64,000 nucleotides of DNA from NCBI GenBank assembly GCA_916610825.1, contig OU744447.1, positions 35,519,024 to 35,583,023 of the forward strand, read 5' to 3'. A model generated the notes under the pieces. It was not told the origin of the DNA. It was given only the letters and a program-made list of their open reading frames with translations, and did not search any database. A program made the translations under genes and the position numbers. Of the stretch, positions 48,601 through 59,387 are shown piece by piece; position 1 is the first letter of the stretch, and every line of letters starts with the position of its first letter. Origin of the DNA: Haliclystus octoradiatus. Its lineage: Eukaryota > Cnidaria > Staurozoa > Stauromedusae > Haliclystidae.

Positions 48601-51325
48601 GGGAATACCCTGGACAGGCCAACAGGGACGGTTTGACTCCGATTTTGACTTCTTTCCTAATCTCAACCTCCCTATTTTATTCGTTCTCAAGTAAATGCTA
48701 AAAATGCAATTTCATAAATGTATAACTTAGCTGTTTATTAGCAATGAATGCATGGTTTATTTTATCAAATCGCATTATTTATCATTGGAAATATCATATT
48801 TTGAAGTTACCTTCTGGACGTTTATTTACTTTATACCCGATTGTTGTTTTGTTGACTTGCTGCCTCGAATCCATGCCTAGTAAAAATGGCAAAACCAACG
48901 AATGGCACTTCTTATAGCTCATTAAATATGGAATGCAATGCAAAAAATGTGACGGTTGCTTGTGTATACGTAAAAATCGTATGTGCTTAGCTGTGGGCAA
49001 ATTTGTTTTTATATGGAACTACAAACCTATTCCTGGATGCAAGGATGATGATGGTTGGTGAAGTGCTTGGTATATACAAAATGTTCAAATAGCAAAGCGA
49101 AATCATACGACTACACCTGTACAACACCTGCTTTGAAAAATTTAATATATGAAAGAAATGCTAATTGAATACTGGCTTTGCATAATATCATGGAATGAAT
49201 GATTGATGATTTTCTGATTTGAAACTGAATTCGAAATACACATAAGTTGTAACATAGCCCCCCACATCAGTAAGAGGTAGCTAGAGTTGTACATAGATAA
49301 CACGTATTCGCTCTATTCGGCACTTGACAACGATAAATAATTTAGTAAATTAATAATTAACAATAAATTAATTAATACCTTAATAATTTGATCAATATAA
49401 CACAATTAGTTATCCTATACTTCTTCGAGATATGGGATAAATAAGAGTAGCACTGCTTTATACGATTCTGCTTGGAATTGGGCATAGTTATATTACGAAA
49501 TTCGTCATTCCCACGTACAAACACAGCATGCGCAAGGATTATCAAGTTTGTTTTTCATGAGACTTTATCAACATCGTATTAATGATTTAAAGATGTCCAC
49601 CTGGTCGACTTCAAAATGCTGAACCAGAAATCGAAATTGATATCAAACTTTTGATAACACCCTGATTATTGCTGACCTGATTATTTCGATGCCACGTCAG
49701 TGAACACATGTTGTTTGTATTTGTCTGTAAATGTGTTTCTATTCATTCAATAATCAAGAATCTGTGCTCACGGGGTGACTATCAGTTATCAATACTGATC
49801 AAAATATATATCACCCTTACGAAATCTGTTATTAATTACCAAAGTGATGATAGATGTAGCCTTCAGTTGATGTTTATGTTGTCTTATTTTAATCATATCT
49901 AAAAATCAATTGTTCACTGGCTAAATTTCACAGAAATGGGTTCAATAAAGAGTTCAAGCATGGATTGCCGTTGCCCTTCGCGACTTTTCACGAGCGATGT
50001 TAAGAGACACAAGTGAAGGGTATAATGAATATTCTAGCATCGTCTCATAACATTCCGAATGCAGGTAAATCGCTATGAAGCACAGCAATCCGCAGATGAA
50101 TCCTTTTCTAAAGGACATAAGTAAAAATATAAGTCATTTATTTTCTGATTTGCTTTATTTTCTCAACCAAACAATAAACAAAGGCATCGAAATGTTTTGG
50201 TCTAAACGCCATTATGCTTGTTAACCACGTGATTCTCGGTAAACAAGTCTGCATGGTCATGTTAAAGGGAATAACAAAATGAAAAGATGTCGCGCCATAA
50301 GAATTACAATAGGGCATATATTTTTAAGTGCATACTATGCGTTAAGTAAACGTGATTCTAGTGGCAAGCCAAGCAAATGTGACAATTCAAAAACATTAAT
50401 TTTTATTTCAATCATATTTCAATGCTAAATGACTGACGGCGTTCACTTCTTACAGAAGTGTCTTTCTGAGAGACGTGCTATTTCGAATCGTAACGGGTAC
50501 GAATTACAATTGATAATTATTATCAAACACCGCTCTCAAGCATGTGATACAGGCCATTACATTACGTGAAAACGTTTTGGATAAAACTTTCATTATGAAG
50601 GGTTCTGAATGTCAAGAAAATATAAATCTTAAAAAATTGGAGTGAGACACAAGCAAAAATTTAGGAGCATTGTGGACACAGCTTGAAAACCCTTAATTGA
50701 TTGAGAAAATTTCTGAATGATTATAGCTAACCAAAATGTAAATGGAACGTAGTTTAAAGCTACAATTTTAAACACAGTTTGAAATGCTATATATTAAGCA
50801 TATAGAAGTAAAATTTCGCAAGACGGGAACTTCTAAAAATCGCTAATTAATGCGTGAAACTCTGAGTTACAGAAAAGGCTTTGAATCTTTCTTTCATACC
50901 CTTTCTAATTTAATACATATAATGTGCAAATAGATCACTTAGCATACATAATGGTTAATGCAGGTTTCTTTGATTGTGACGACAATCAGGGCCTTGTATA
51001 CATACATCATCATCATCATCATCATCATCATCATTTATTCAGAACCTTTAAGTTATACAAGCTTTTTTGCAAAGGACTGAACTGTATCTGAACTGAATTG
51101 TATGAAAATAGATAGAATAAAATGCTTCATAGTAAATTTCTAGTATACTTATAAAACATAACATATAATTTTCATAATCTATATACCTGCTTCAAGTAAT
51201 CCAAATCCACTTTGCATTGTGAAGATAATAAAAGCACTTGTTAATATCCATGTGGCATCGCCAGGCTCATCAATGTGAATACATGGAACAGTCGTTGTAG
51301 GTAATTGCGTTGTAGAAGAATTCAT
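33227..51325 (-). CDS. AMT: Ammonium transporter, copy C (five exons, complete)
   Basis: Amt-family ammonium transporter. The spliced CDS is the complement of 51187-51325, 42939-43508, 40892-41131, 39838-40073 and 33227-33613 (1572 nt, 523 residues), open throughout. It starts MNSSTTQLPTTTVPC, a Ser/Thr-rich leader with an NSS sequon, about six residues longer than in A and B. It keeps HWVW, IDVAG (Asp169), VHV (His177), WGWLGFNCGS, CISTHFLAG (His336) and TIGLRVSLEDE...EHG. The exon 3 donor is ATAATAG|gtgggt, chosen because it keeps phase 1 and the same length as A; reading on gives a stop. The gene spans 18 kb because intron 1 is 7.7 kb and intron 4 holds a 5-kb hAT transposon. Confidence 0.92.
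34067..36805 (-). CDS. hAT transposase exon 3 (catalytic)
   Basis: 2739 bp, acceptor gtttcgtag|AA. In frame from the acceptor through an acidic segment (NTDFDRFDDNEDEE) to the stop. Contains the TTF finger, catalytic core and dimerisation region. Confidence 0.9.
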   Translation of the reverse strand, partial: NSTESASLLNVNIPTSVDLEELSAHSGDENTDFDRFDDNEDEECTSHNVIDDRPSLDISQGFSDKDITGSLDETDYLLNEEPDPMIKCIANVKELIAIGSMCDKMISEGISTDIFYPQQVFCDILVHIQTIKKLSCEVEVYATTALGKINDKELLAGTPQCDEDFSSIYDPADRPEILNDLQREELLKRGPCQPKLKVYPMNADISSKKQCRFSSNWFKDYPHVEYSIKNDCATCFVCGLFPSGLGREKAEIAWVKGVRGWDKMKSVGQNKKGKLATHFASNSHKAALADLVHFAAEKERHVDVMLSSQIQSAKVQAERDLKKNKEVIKILFDITRYLSTQELAFRGSDTEMNSNFMQIVDLVARHNSSMRAWLEDRRMKPYSIKYTSPASQNEFITILANIIRKIICDEVEEAGMYSVMADTSPDTSNTDRLVVAVRYIDNNNQPRERVIEMKETHDKTGKGQAEDIIKSLKDNGLDIDQLVFQSYDYTASMSGEFNGAQRCLQNDLRRSVPYIPCQGHRSNTFIEHCSKTELISSMYIVLQDLYVFFSSSCYRNTILKSHIDRIDDALKLRNLSKTRWVYRSESIEAMWRSFEAVCDSLVDTIGSEKMDQKTKSRALSIQENILSFDFIFSIMFMRIVMRKTKLLTLAMQKETLNILDALTTLKHTVQSLKEMRSREADMNAQIEASVSFSQKLDIDSMEQFSRRHRQRRPSRTKDGNPESTAEIRFVEYYRKSMIEVLDSLIREYSENVVNCLEKINPLVTVLEPPLCNNGLSDQMKQQILNLFPQNRSFDLDCFNAEMEIFRIHVLNLANPPTNIKEYCEIAFNLKRLFPSIYEAYKLLFTAPVTVAKNERTFGKMKIIKNYLRSSTSDKRLNSLIILSAERDLIESIKLEDIVSIWSTLKNRKLKIC
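34067..38168 (-). CDS. hAT transposase (three exons, DUF4371/TTF-zinc-finger type)
   Basis: Cuts and re-inserts its own transposon. The spliced CDS is the complement of 37998-38168, 37304-37429 and 34067-36805 (3036 nt, 1011 residues), GT-AG, all phase 0, no stops. Residues 16-36: a C-x2-C-x11-H-x4-H finger (CKTC...H...H). About 290-390: a TTF-type zinc finger with CATCFVCGLFPSG. About 515-620: the catalytic region, with MADTSPDTS (first Asp, about 521), QSYDYTASMSG (second Asp, about 587) and CQGHRS, the counterpart of the usual C-x2-H box. About 930-1000: the C-terminal dimerisation region with TAPVTVAKNERTFGKMK. The start is the ATG of MSNNNRKRNYRQK; an in-frame codon further up (to 38261) would add a further C-x2-C. 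Zinc-finger-MYM and ZBED host proteins share this ancestry, but the flanking TIRs make a transposase the better call. Confidence 0.9.
37304..37429 (-). CDS. hAT transposase exon 2
   Basis: 42 codons, acceptor aattttag|AA, donor CAATGC|gtaagc. An acidic, low-complexity linker with no domain. Confidence 0.75.
37998..38168 (-). CDS. hAT transposase exon 1
   Basis: 57 codons, ATG to donor TTCAAG|gtaata. Holds the N-terminal C2H2-like finger. Confidence 0.75.
38639..38852. mobile_element. MITE with CAACAAAACCATGAAAA ends, copy 1
   Basis: Inverted ends CAACAAAACCATGAAAA and TTTTCATGGTTTTGTTG. It includes a tandem 38-bp duplication (ACACCATGAAAATG). The hAT element's right target duplication abuts or overlaps its left edge. 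Confidence 0.55.
38869..39171. repeat. (TATGA)n pentanucleotide microsatellite, about 300 bp
   Basis: About 60 uninterrupted copies of TATGA in intron 4 of Amt C, beside the 38639-38852 MITE. A period of 5 leaves the minus strand open in several frames (IISYH repeats); these are not genes. Confidence 0.95.
39838..40073 (-). CDS. AMT: Amt copy C exon 4 (second pore histidine)
   Basis: 236 bp, acceptor atttctag|GA, donor GTCTTG|gtaagt. Encodes GDEILVKLKIDDPVSCISTH and the following helices. Confidence 0.91.
40151..40462. mobile_element. TAGCCTGCG-family MITE, copy 2
   Basis: About 312 bp in intron 3 of copy C. Ends TAGCCTGCGCACAGAC and GCGCGCAGGCTA. Flanks TGTTTGTG and TGTTTGCG match at 7 of 8 positions if the left boundary is moved one base. 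Confidence 0.6.
40892..41131 (-). CDS. AMT: Amt copy C exon 3 (TM7-TM9)
   Basis: 240 bp, one codon longer than in A and B (the YSYSRVNKYKG loop). Acceptor attgtttag|AT. Donor gtgggt was chosen over a later GT because it preserves phase 1 and matches copy A residue for residue. Confidence 0.88.
41132..42938. other. Intron 2 of Amt copy C
   Basis: No gene. 41515-41635 is a diverged copy of 46634-46760 (AGGAGAATTACAT...GATCA). The remainder is AT-rich. Confidence 0.8.
42939..43508 (-). CDS. AMT: Amt copy C exon 2 (TM2 to TM6, pore core)
   Basis: 570 bp, acceptor aaatttcag|GA, donor GGAC|gtacgt. Starts MVSSKNEANIMVKNAIDVIF. The signature reads IDVAGCAPVH, where A and B have GG; Cys is tolerated at this place in the family signature. 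Confidence 0.93.
46758..46946. mobile_element. Foldback element in Amt C intron 1
   Basis: 189 bp. Arms of about 55 bp contain TAGTTCATACTTTCCGTGAA and GCTCTGATAGCACCAC with their complements, around a G+C-richer loop. Confidence 0.6.
47733..48535. mobile_element. TAGCCTGCG-family element, long copy with perfect 8-bp TSD
   Basis: 803 bp in intron 1 of copy C. Inverted ends start CAGCCTGCGTCCAGAC and end GTGGACGCAGGCTA, with arms of about 65 bp. A perfect 8-bp duplication TTCGTTTA lies at 47725-47732 and 48536-48543, which suggests hAT-type transposition. No credible ORF. Confidence 0.75.
51004..51037. repeat. (CAT)n microsatellite
   Basis: About ten CAT units in intron 1 of Amt C, 150 bases past exon 1. 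Confidence 0.85.
51187..51325 (-). CDS. AMT: Amt copy C exon 1 (N-terminus, TM1)
   Basis: 139 bp (46 codons plus one base). Encodes a Ser/Thr/Pro-rich leader, then GDATWILTSAFIIFTMQSG and FGLLEAG. Donor GCAG|gtatat. Confidence 0.88.
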
Positions 51326-53166
51326 CTTTGTAGAATAAATATATATATTTTCTGTTCAATTTATATAAAAAAAAACTGATAAATGTATAAAGAATTCGTT
51401 GTAAAATGCTTTGAATTTTTACAGTTATATGTCTCGTTCTTACGATGATTTTTAAATATACTCTGTAACTGTTGCCTATTGAATTTCGATTGAATTATTT
51501 TGACAGATTTGTTGACGTCCTTCACACTTTGAATTTATTATGTATAATGAATTCTTTTTACAATGAAATCTTTCGGTGGCTTTATCTCCTAAGGCAAAAA
51601 GATGATAAGAAAAATAGAGTAGTTATCTTTGTGGTGATCTATTTTTAATCATATTATCAATGGAATATTTATTTAGTAGAAACTAATAGAGGTATGTAGG
51701 ATTATTTTAGCTATATATTCGAGAATTAAAGTGTAAATGGAATGAAGTAAAACATTGTGTATATTGACACTAATTAAATGCATGGATAAAAAATATTAGT
51801 GAGAATTTCAGGTTAAATGTTTATATTTGAAAAATTGTATACTTTCGATCTATGCTGAGAAACAAAAATTTAAATTCCATTTTCGTCATCATAATTATTA
51901 TCGTCATCGTCATCTTTCGATAAAAGACTAATTAGGAACCTATTTCAAGAATTTATAATGTAATTTACAAGTTTCTTTACAAAATATTATAAAGAAAATG
52001 ATAATTCGTACAAGATCATAATTCATATAAATTGATAGAAAACGTATCATTTTAGTCAAAAATTCTCCCAAATTAAGAAATTCTGAACTTGAAAAATGAT
52101 TTGGATGGCGATGTGAATAAGTTTGTACGTTAATTTTTTTTTTTGAAGTAAATAATTTCTTATTTTTAGAAAATTTGTTTAGCAACTAATCGATCAGCTC
52201 AGAGTTGATATCTGTATATACTATCATCTGTATTAGAACCTTTTTATATAGAACTGATAGAACTCTAAACAAATACTCTAAACTATGTAACAAATAAGGC
52301 AATTAGGGAATATTCTATCAATATATTTTAGAGACATGCAATTTCTATGTTGCAATATCATTGCAGTTTTCACTTCAAACCGGAACAGATAGAACTCTAC
52401 ATCGATCTACTATAGCAGATTTATAAACAGAAAATGTTCCATCAACTATACAGAGGAATCTTAAAAATAATAAAATATATTTAAGCAAAGAAGGAAGGAA
52501 AGATATTAATTATTGAATCTGATATTAAATAATTCATGATAGGGCTGAACTTGCATAAGATAGTGCTAGATAATTGATTATATTAACCAACTTGTATATA
52601 TACAAACTGTATATTTGTATATGTAGTTTTTTTATATCAATACCTTTTTGTAATAACACATATATATATATGATAATAACATATATGATTAAAACCATGA
52701 CAAAAATCCAAAACTTTTGTCTGTAGTCCCCGGATAAAGTCTAAGGCACTTTTCATAAATCTTTTATGACGTCGAATAATTAATTCGAAACTTTTGTTAT
52801 ACATTTCTGTTGTTATTCTTAATAAATTTATTTGAATGTATTCCGCGGGAATTGTTTGTGCTTAAAACAACAACAGAATATTTTCGTAAATAGATAACGT
52901 GTTTGCTTGAAACAAGAATATAGATTTGTCCGAACATTAGCAAGAAAATGTCTTCTCAAGCTCTTATTATCTACGAATGTGTGACCATGGATTCTTGTGC
53001 ACAAACAAACAGAATATAATATGGTTCACCTTTAATCAGGAAATAAAGAGAATTGACATCTTTAAATGTCATAATTTATTCAATTTCTTTTCTTATGCAT
53101 TTGACATTATCCACAAACTGGTTAAGCTAGTAGCTTTTTCAGCTGGGTTATATTTAAGCGTGTGTG

Positions 53167-53510
53167 ACCCGGGGGGGGGTAACTTCCGTACTTTGGGTAT
53201 ACGTGACGTTCAAACATTAAAGGGTACCTTTCTCGACATCCATAAAAATATTTTGGGGTAAGCTTAGTCATGATTTTTTTTGAGGTATCCTTTTGACGCC
53301 TTGCAAGTTTTTCATGGTGCAAAAGAAATGTTTGCATATGAAATGTTTTTCTTTAATCTTATTGGTTGAATCTGCCATTCATGATGAAAATATATTTGGG
53401 GTATCTTTTCCATCATGTGGAAAATTTTTATGGTCATTATGCCAAAATTCCATTTGAACGACCCTAACGAAGCGCAATGGAAGTTACCTCCCCCGGGTGG
53501 GGTGAGAAGA
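53167..53510. mobile_element. G-rich-ended MITE, related ends
   Basis: Starts CCCGGGGGGGGGTAACTTCC and ends GGAAGTTACCTCCCCCGGG, an inverted repeat of about 19 bp. The interior is unlike the 390-bp copies. Flanks give no clear target duplication. Confidence 0.6.
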
Positions 53511-53524
53511 CTTGGAAGATGTCT

Positions 53525-53600
53525 TAAAGTGCCTGGGATTGAACCCAAAACCCTGCGGGCCGCCGAGGTCCAAAGCCCTAACTACAACACTAAAGCCTCT
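53525..53600 (-). mobile_element. tRNA-like head of a family 2 SINE (fragment)
   Basis: Minus strand: GGCCCGCAGGGTTTTGGG followed by TTCAATCCC, the same head as at 28256-28326. No body is visible downstream. It abuts the G-rich MITE ending at 53510. Confidence 0.5.
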
Positions 53601-54837
53601 ATTGAGTAATTTCCAAAGGACTTCCAAAATGGAGTTGAAGAAAGACGTCATAGAAGTCTGTATCATACGAAGAATTCCATATCAAGCATGATGATCTATG
53701 TATCACTCTATATCTCATTTCAAATTCTAAACTGATCTATCCCAACATCTGGTGAAGTCAAAGAAACGAGATATTTGTAAAGCATATTATTTTCTCCTAT
53801 TATCGTCATGATTATATAAAGAAGTACCCTGTTCAAAATGAGGAAATAATATTGATATTACAACCTGAGTAACCCACCTATCCGATTCGAATAAATTAAA
53901 GTCAATCTAGGCATGCGCGTTGAAATCGAACGATTTGTCCAACCCAGCAGGCATTTTCATAACATTGAGCGAAATTTTTATCAAATCCTAGCAAATTGTG
54001 GGCTTCATTTGGCCAAAAGAACAAAAGATGTCTGTAACAGAAACGTTCGAAATATAGAAAATTCAAGCTACCATTTTTAATTTTAACTCGCCTACCTGAG
54101 TTACTCGTCTATCTGCGTTTACAAGACAAAAATTTGTATCGGGTGATAGGGTAGCCCGGTCTGCTGTGGAGAGTAACTTGGATAGGCGAGATACTCGTGG
54201 GGGGAGGCGAGACAACTTTCTCACTTTGCTTGTAAACAAAACGCGCATAAACAATAGACCCTGGTAAATCCTAGTCCACCCTCCTTGCAAACAGGGCATA
54301 ACGCGTAGCTCAATCGATAACTAGCTCAGTAATGTATAATGAAATGTAATTGTTTGGCATGAATTAGAATACTTACAAGTAGAACGTATATAAAATTCAT
54401 CTCAACTTTAATTTTAGCCGAAATGACTAGGCGGAACATTGTTTCCACCTCGCTATGATGAATATAATGGTAAATATATGGCTATAATATGTAAGCATAT
54501 GGATAAATGAAACTTTCATACTTACTGAAACTAGTTATTTTTATTTTTTTAATTTATAATTTTTTCTATTTTTACTTTTCTTATTTTTTTGTCATCTTTG
54601 AACAAATTAAATGTTTATTCAAAGTCATGGAGATAAGGATAACATATTATAATATTTCATCTGATGTACCTCTGATTTCATCTGAACGGTGGTCAACATT
54701 AATACTCCTGATCAGTACAAATTACATTTTCTTCTCGTAATTTCAATATTCTACTAGAAAATATATCACAACTAAATAATCTATTCTGGTGTATATCAAC
54801 TTAAAAAGTAGACCAGTAAACATTTGAACCCGATCTG

Positions 54838-55035
54838 AAAAGAAATGACGGAGATATCGATGTTTTAATGCACGTATCCTGACGCGATTTTATTTTCGTG
54901 ACGTCAACATCCAAAATTTTCTCTAATTAATTTACAAGGATATTGAATATTCACAAAGATATGCATATAGATATAACAAAAATACACGCTCAGAATAGAC
55001 GCATTAAAAGGTCGATATCTCCGTCATTTCTTCGG
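54838..55035. mobile_element. Foldback element
   Basis: About 198 bp. Arms of about 45 bp with AGAAATGACGGAGATATCGA and its complement. No target duplication identified. Confidence 0.5.
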
Positions 55036-55215
55036 AATTTTTTCAGTTGATAACATCAAAATAAATCCTCTATTTTCGTAAAAGTTATTAAATTCCCCAG
55101 ATTTTAAAAATAGTCATTGAAATTTCAATATGAAATGAGACTGCTCTTCAGTCCTTTGCATCCACACAAACGAACCTAGAATAGCTCAAGCGGTTATACA
55201 GACATGTAACGCAAG

Positions 55216-55580
55216 AAGGGAGGATTAACTGAGATGGTAGAGCAACCGAACTTCAGATCGGGTCATATCTGATCGACTGTGGCTCAAATCCCCCTGAGGT
55301 CAACTCCAGCCTTGACTTTATCTAAAAAATCAAATGAGTACCATTTAAGGAAGGCGATTGGAATGGTCCAGAGGGATTTTCACTATGAGCAGCTGCGGTG
55401 CATCGTTGCCCATTGACAATCGAGACCTAACGGCCATGAAATCTGCCGAAATTGATCTGCAGTGTTGCGGCTGAGATCAGTAAAGTGCGTTTAAAATCAT
55501 TGCTCTTAGTGAAAAGAGCCACTCCTCTACAAATAAAGGAGTGGAACGGTGCCTCCCGTTGGGCGACACCGTCTACATTA
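55216..55580 (+). mobile_element. tRNA-derived SINE (family 1), copy 4
   Basis: Full-length copy with A box, B box (GGCTCAAATCC) and the family body ending GTCTACATTACT. I see no convincing target duplication. Confidence 0.7.
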
Positions 55581-55894
55581 CTCACTATTAACGTACGATT
55601 TAAAACAAAAATCCAAAACTTGTACACGTACACCCTGAGTAGCAGGGGGCCTACAGCTCAGGGGTAGAGCCTCTGAGGCCGTGAAATTAGGACAGTTTAG
55701 CATAGCAACAACATATGTTGTACAGCATTGTAAAACATATATAGCACTGGATTCGAAAAAAGAAGCTTAGGAAAGTTATTGATACTTCTGGATACGGCTA
55801 GTCGTCTAATAAGAAAGTTAGGAAACTTTCCTCTTCTGTCTCTGCTATTGCTCACCAACATCAGATGCCTTTTTAGGCTACATCGAGAGATCAA

Positions 55895-56150
55895 GAACGT
55901 ATGCCCCTCAACCGCTGCATGACATCCTTCATTGGCACCCGAAGGAGATGCTTCGACGGGGTTATAGGTAAATAGTATATTTTTATAATGTTTTGTATCG
56001 TGAATTGTCTTATTTACAAGTTTCTTTGTCAGCTATGTCTGACTGTGATTTGTGGTGTTCTTTGTGTAGCAAATATGCTAGGCGTAAGAGATTCATAGTA
56101 CAGGAACAACGAGTGAATGCAGCTATTTCACCATTTGGTAAATAGGATTG
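55895..56150 (+). repeat. Unclassified repeat family, copy 3
   Basis: Same sequence as 10791-11036 (complement), extended downstream: SMSDCDLWCSLC-type frame followed by SKYARRKRFIVQEQRVNAA. No second arm. Confidence 0.55.
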
Positions 56151-56749
56151 TGAATAGGAGGCATGATTTATGTCACATTTTATTGGGGTGTTCGTATGAG
56201 AAAAATCTGTCCAGCAAACCACCCTAGTATTGCCGGGCTGGCCTTCTTGGCTCTCTTATCGAACTCTTATAAAGCCTAAAAGTTGTCATATAAAAAACGA
56301 ACCACACCGGCTAACAGATATCTCACTTTTTAACCAAGATCTCTGCAGGACAGAGTGATTTTTTCCCATATGACAGCTCCAGCATCACAACTGGGCTTAA
56401 AAGCTACCTATACTGTGAAAACTCGTGAAAAAACTGATATTTCAAAACTTCGCTGGTAATGAATAGTATAGAAGTAAGCTGGGAGCTGATAGCAATGATG
56501 AAAGAGTTGCAGGTATACGCTTTGATGTTTGGTTCAATCAAATTATGTCTGAATGACAAAAACGTTGTTAACCTTCCGCATTTTAGGTTCAATTTTGTAG
56601 AAATTTATGATTTTTTTATTTGAATCTTTTGAATTACTTAGTGATCAAGGTAATTCTTTGTACTGCTGAAAAGTGGATGAGCCGTTTTTTCTTGACGTTG
56701 TTGACCTTTTCGGAGTAGTGAGAGAGCTAACGAAGCTGTTGTATGTGTA

Positions 56750-56942
56750 AAAATAAGTAATGTAGACGGTGTCACCCTACCGAAGGCATCACTACCTCTC
56801 CTCTACCACTCCTCTAATTTCTATATGAAAGGCTTTTTCGCTGAGAGCAATGATTTTTAACGCTCTTTACTGATCTCAGCCGCGACACTGCAGATCAATT
56901 TCAACAGATTTCATGGCAGACAGGTCTCGATTGTCAATGCAT
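56750..56942 (-). mobile_element. tRNA-derived SINE (family 1), 5'-truncated copy
   Basis: Minus strand, 3' half only, from the T-rich tail (rc of AAGTAATGTAGACGG) to the middle of the body; the tRNA head is missing. Confidence 0.65.
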
Positions 56943-57426
56943 AAATCATATGTGGATAATTCATTTGTGTATTATATTGTTTGTCATACCCTAATATAGC
57001 ATGCACACACCACAATATAACAAACCAGGGAAGTTCTACTTCTTACAACTCCGTAGCAAAAGCAAAACTTGACCTATTAACCCAACTTATTCCAGCTGCA
57101 TGAAATAAATTTGAACAACAATAAATAAGTTATGAAGTCATGAAGGTCAATTTCTAACATTGTTTTCTAATTTGAAATCCTCTATATGTTCGATTTCTGA
57201 CACCGTTTTCTAATTTCAAATCCTGCGGGAATTTAATGAGATTATTATGAATGATTTTATTAAAATAATTTTTTGATGTGATATAAAGGTTACATAAGAA
57301 GATTAATATTAATTTCTAAAAGCTGTTTTTCTAAATCAATATATCCTTGGGGCGTTTCTACATAGCTGTGAAAACAACCGCAGGAGACGACATAGTTATA
57401 GCTTCCTTCAATACCAAGTCTACCTA

Positions 57427-57607
57427 CACCAAAACCATGAAAATGCCATGAAGGTGTTGTGAAAACACCATGAAAATGTAAAAATATGAAAACCCAAAGT
57501 TTGAAAACCATGAAACCACCCATGTTCATAATAATAAAATGTGAAAATGCCTTGAAAAAATCATGAAAATGCAATGAAATTTCATGATTTTTTTCATGGT
57601 TTTGGTG
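57427..57607. mobile_element. MITE with CACCAAAACCATGAAAA ends, copy 2
   Basis: 181 bp, same family as 38639-38852. TIR CACCAAAACCATGAAAA and its complement. An apparent reading frame on the minus strand is a by-product of this repeat. Confidence 0.55.
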
Positions 57608-59319
57608 TCAGCTAGTGGTTGAATATCAAAACTTATTGAATTCTTTCTCTTGAATCAACCTTTAAAATTAACCTGGAATGTATCTGATGTATCTGAATGT
57701 ATGTATCTATATCGGAAGGCGTTTTTCTGAAGTCAAGTTAATTCTTTAAAGCTATCATTGCATTTTTGATTTGTACGCCTTTCTTTCAGGAAAATAGACA
57801 AAATTGCAGCTATACAGCCGTCAAATAAGTACCTGAGGGAGATTCAATGATTAATGGATGTGGTATACCAACTTCAGGAAAACGAGGATACCTCTAAAGT
57901 ATCAGATAATTAAAAATAACACACATTATCATCGCTACAAGTACATTTACAATTAAGTAGGCTAAGTTTACCTGATAAATATATTTACTTGTTACACCTT
58001 ACTGGCTGATGTGTTTAACCTTTTCAAGTCTTTTTCAAAGAGAAATATTTTATAGACCTTTCGACCAGTTCTAACTTTTATTTCCATGGGGTAGGTGTTA
58101 TCAACAAAACTCTTGTTCTTTCTGTCTAATATCAAAAAATATTTTCTATTATTTATTTGCCATGATCTTATTCGTTTGTTTTTAAGTTAGCCAATCACTT
58201 CCTACGTAAGATACGATTAAAGTATACGTCCAATCACAATTCACCTTTAATCAAGGAAATAAATATGTCGCCAAAGGGTCTCATTATTATGATAATTAGT
58301 CCCTTTGGACACAATTGACTTGAAATGAAATTACTTTCTTAGTAATAATAACAATAATTTATAGAGCGCTAAAATTACAAAAGTACTCTAAATCGCTATA
58401 TAGCTTCAAATGATATACAGAAAGCATGCATGTATGCATGTATATCAATTTGAATTGATAATAAAAACAACGTGTGAAATGGTTAAAATGTTTAAAAAGA
58501 TTGAAATAATGGACAAAGGTATTAAATATTTACGTAAAATAAAAAAGATGGGTTTTTAAAAGAGTTTTGAATTAGCATAACAGTAAATATTAATCAATAT
58601 CGGATTTGTATATCCGTAATGATTAGTGTATTGTTCTGTGTTTGATATATAGTCGTATATATATGAGGTGCCCCAAACTTCAATGGATTATGTAACTTCT
58701 ATTTAAACTATAAAAGCCTATAAATGCAAGTGCATCTGTTCGCTCTCTCTCTTTTTCATCTGCCTGCGCGATGATTTGTAAGAATAATTCGAAATTGGTG
58801 TATATTAACTTGGGTGTTTTATTTGGTACTAATCGGTATACTGAAATCGAATTGAAGGACATATCATGCAAAGGCTATTTCAAATTATTATTTTATATTT
58901 TATCTTGTTTTCTAACTTTCTATTGTTTTAGTACATTTTGCATGAATTTACTGTACCTTTTTATTTTTTTCTCACATTTAGCTTTTTATTTGCTTTCTTT
59001 TTAGGGTAACATATACATGTATAAATAATAATAATTTCAATCCAAAATCAGATATTTTTTGCGTTGAGTTATCATTATAAATAGCTCTGCATGTATTTAT
59101 GGCATCGACCACTATTGAAATGGCAAAAACAGCAGTTTAACTTTATATAATACGATATACAGGGTAACTTCATATATATGGTATTAATAGGTACTGAAAT
59201 AGAACTGAAATTCACCTGAAACTTTAATCTATAATTTCCTAACTGAAATACTATACTGAAAGACACGTTAAAATAGTGTGGCCGAGTCAGTGAGCTATAT
59301 ATATTCAGAATCTAATGAA

Positions 59320-59387
59320 TAATAAAAGTCAGAGAATCAGACAGTAATGTTTGCTGGACAGACTGACTGATTCTCTGACTTTTATTA
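59320..59387. repeat. Perfect 21-bp inverted repeat hairpin
   Basis: Arms at 59320-59340 and 59367-59387, containing AAAAGTCAGAGAATCAG and its complement, with a 26-base loop. Confidence 0.55.

Larger units (their letters stand above)
43509..51186. other. Intron 1 of Amt copy C
   Basis: 7.7 kb. Contains the 46758-46946 foldback, the 803-bp TAGCCTGCG element and the (CAT)n repeat. Stretches 43509-46630 and 48544-51000 show no recognisable feature. Confidence 0.8.

Noticed and set aside
54063-54299. 78-codon minus-strand frame with Arg/Leu-rich sequence
   Set aside because: Region shows repeat-like short inverted motifs (GTTTACAAG / CTTGTAAAC) and no homology that I recognise.
57290-57574. 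94-codon minus-strand frame rich in HFHGF
   Set aside because: Lies inside the 57427-57607 MITE and its flank and arises from the repeated CATGAAAATG sequence.
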